Positions 6,372 to 7,612 of a DNA stretch of 7,612 nt are shown one piece after another. The stretch covers positions 1 through 7,612 of the forward strand of contig CAAENE010000194.1 of NCBI GenBank assembly GCA_900757255.1, read 5' to 3'. The stretch is from Clostridia bacterium. GTDB taxonomy: Bacteria; Bacillota; Clostridia; HGM11514. A program made the translations under genes and the position numbers. The notes under the pieces were generated by a model, which saw only the letters and a program-made list of their open reading frames with translations, searched no databases and was not told the origin of the DNA. Each line of letters starts with the position of its first letter. The first letter of the stretch is position 1.

Positions 6372-6397
6372 AAAAGGAGCCTTAAGGCTCCTTTTTT
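6370..6397. terminator. Bidirectional terminator between vanZ-family gene and alcohol dehydrogenase gene
   Basis: A perfect 28-bp palindrome: A6, GGAGCC, TTAA, GGCTCC, T6. The GGAGCC/GGCTCC stem (6376-6381 / 6386-6391) with a TTAA loop gives a hairpin followed by six U on both strands. It serves the vanZ-family gene (stop 6369-6371, +) and the dehydrogenase gene (stop 6398-6396, -). Both stop codons touch or overlap the palindrome, so the whole 24-base intergenic space is terminator. Confidence 0.93.
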
Positions 6398-7565
6398 AAA
6401 TGGAAAGGGGAGTTCCGTAATATGCACTCTCAATGATCGTTTTGATTTGTTCTGCGCTGGTTTTGCGGGGATTGCTCAAAGTGCAGGGGTCTTTTTCAGC
6501 CTCGTGTGCGATAAAGTCCAGATTATCCTTAAGTGTGTCTTCCGATACATCGCAGTCCTTAAAGCAAGCCGGAATATTCACTTGGTAATTGAGAGACTGA
6601 ATATGACGTATCAAAGAATCGGTCAGCTGCTTGTCAGAACTGCCGGGCAGTCCCAGCCGTTTGGCTATTGCTGCAAAATCACGCATACAGGCCGGAGAAT
6701 TGAACTTGATAACATAGGGCAGTAAAATAGCGTTGCAGAGGCCATGAGATAAATTGAACTGTGCGCCGATTTTATGTGCCATGGAATGGGTTATGCCAAG
6801 CAGGGCGTTGGAAAAGGCCATTCCTGCCAGGCATTGTGCAATATGAACGCGGTCACGTGCTTCTTTGCTGCCATGATAAGAATCCACCAAATCCTCCGAA
6901 ACCATGCTGATTGCCTCCAGTGCAAGCGGGTTGGAAAACGGCGAACGGCCGGACGCGACATACGCTTCTATCGCGTGCGTCATAGCGTCCATTCCGGTAT
7001 GCGCCACAAGCTTCGGCGGCATCGTTTCAGCGAGGGTTGGGTCGACGATCGCTATATCCGGTGTGATTTCATAATCTGCCAAGGGATATTTTACTTTGTT
7101 GCTGTAATCGGTAATGACTGAAAAGGCGGTCACTTCTGTCGCTGTACCGCTGGTGGAAGGAATCGCCACAAAAATTGCTTTGTTTCGCAGCGTAGGTATG
7201 GTAAATGGGTCTTTGATATCGTCAAACTTCGTTTCAGGATGTTCATAGAACACCCACATGGCTTTAGCAGCGTCTATCGGAGAACCGCCGCCGATCGAAA
7301 TGATGATGTCCGGCTGGAATTCCTGCATCTGCTCAGCGCCTTTCAGCACTGTTTCAACAGAGGGGTCAGGTTCCACTCCCTCAAATTTTTGGACTTGCAT
7401 GCCGGCTTCTTTTAAAATGTCCTCCAGTCTCTGCAAAAATCCGAATTTCTGCATGGAGGTTCCTCCGGTTACGATAAAGGCCTTTTGAAATCCGGTTAAA
7501 CTTTTTAATTCTTCTATGGAATCTTTTCCAAAATAAATATCACGCGGTAATGTAAATCTGGCCAT
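6396..7565 (-). CDS. Iron-containing (group III) alcohol dehydrogenase
   Basis: A 389-residue, full-length cytoplasmic oxidoreductase that interconverts aldehydes or ketones and alcohols with NAD(P)H. Motifs: N-terminal MARFTLPRDIYFG; dinucleotide-binding GGGSPIDAAKA (92-102); STSGTATEVT (137-146); and metal ligands Asp193, His197, His260 and His274, whose spacing (4, 63, 14) equals that of the four ligands of E. coli FucO. The C-terminal DPCTLSNPRKTS resembles the AdhE dehydrogenase domain and stand-alone clostridial butanol/propanediol dehydrogenases. Position 34, which by alignment corresponds to the NAD-selecting Asp39 of FucO, is Gly (VTGGTS), suggesting NADPH use. Start: AGGAGT lies nine bases upstream of ATG and the N-terminus is canonical. 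It is transcribed towards the vanZ-family gene and shares its terminator. Substrate is not predictable; fermentative alcohol formation or aldehyde detoxification is the usual role. Confidence 0.95.
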   Translation of the reverse strand: MARFTLPRDIYFGKDSIEELKSLTGFQKAFIVTGGTSMQKFGFLQRLEDILKEAGMQVQKFEGVEPDPSVETVLKGAEQMQEFQPDIIISIGGGSPIDAAKAMWVFYEHPETKFDDIKDPFTIPTLRNKAIFVAIPSTSGTATEVTAFSVITDYSNKVKYPLADYEITPDIAIVDPTLAETMPPKLVAHTGMDAMTHAIEAYVASGRSPFSNPLALEAISMVSEDLVDSYHGSKEARDRVHIAQCLAGMAFSNALLGITHSMAHKIGAQFNLSHGLCNAILLPYVIKFNSPACMRDFAAIAKRLGLPGSSDKQLTDSLIRHIQSLNYQVNIPACFKDCDVSEDTLKDNLDFIAHEAEKDPCTLSNPRKTSAEQIKTIIESAYYGTPLSI

Positions 7566-7573
7566 TTGGGCTT

Positions 7574-7595
7574 ACTCCTTTTCTTTGTTATCATA
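7574..7595 (-). promoter_or_regulatory. Ribosome binding site and tentative -10 box of the alcohol dehydrogenase gene
   Basis: On the minus strand AAGGAGT (7580-7574) is a clear ribosome binding site. Further upstream TATGAT (7595-7590) could be a -10 box, but a matching -35 box would lie beyond the window edge, so the promoter is unproven. Confidence 0.4.
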
Positions 7596-7612
7596 TTCTC
7601 ATATTAGCATAA

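Noticed and set aside
59..7220. High frequency of GATATC (15 copies counted, where about two are expected by composition)
   Set aside because: Fourteen of the fifteen are in-frame Asp-Ile codon pairs (GAT ATC) in the genes; this looks like codon-pair preference, not a recognition-site signal.
7585..7612. TTGTTA upstream of the alcohol dehydrogenase gene as a Rex redox-repressor site
   Set aside because: Only one half-site is present; the complementary TAACAA half is missing.

Overview
The window looks like a chromosomal piece of a Gram-positive, low-to-moderate GC anaerobe of class Clostridia, perhaps an Oscillospiraceae/Ruminococcaceae-type organism. The evidence is an IreB homologue (a family of Bacillota), a GntR/YtrA-type ABC operon, a VanZ-family protein, an AdhE-like iron alcohol dehydrogenase, strong AGGAGG-like ribosome binding sites, and U-tract hairpin terminators. 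No mobile element, CRISPR array, tRNA or rRNA is visible.

Layout, left to right. (1) The 3' five-sixths of pheT (2-1993, +), running in from outside the window. (2) ireB (2086-2328, +), a short regulatory phosphoprotein gene with its own promoter and a strong terminator. (3) A three-gene operon on +: a YtrA-type GntR repressor with a TTG start (2490-2870), an ABC ATPase (2867-3766) and a large ABC permease (3741-5759). Its genes overlap by 4 and 26 bases. A perfect 15+15 bp palindrome overlapping its -10 region is the likely autoregulatory operator. (4) A VanZ-family membrane protein gene (5814-6371, +), bracketed by two strikingly similar stop-codon/terminator units. (5) A convergent iron-dependent alcohol dehydrogenase gene (6396-7565, -) that shares a bidirectional terminator with vanZ. 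No gene-free stretch exceeds about 160 bases.

How the parts may work together: pheT and ireB are housekeeping or signalling genes (translation, and Ser/Thr-kinase control of the cell envelope). GntR, ATPase and permease form a self-regulated export or sensing unit of the kind that often answers cell-envelope-active compounds. The adjacent VanZ protein fits that theme, but this is inference from context. The alcohol dehydrogenase appears unrelated in function and is transcribed towards the others. I see no clearly new system. The most unusual points are the long operator palindrome, the roughly 315-residue C-terminal extracytoplasmic domain on the permease, and the repeated stop/terminator units around vanZ.
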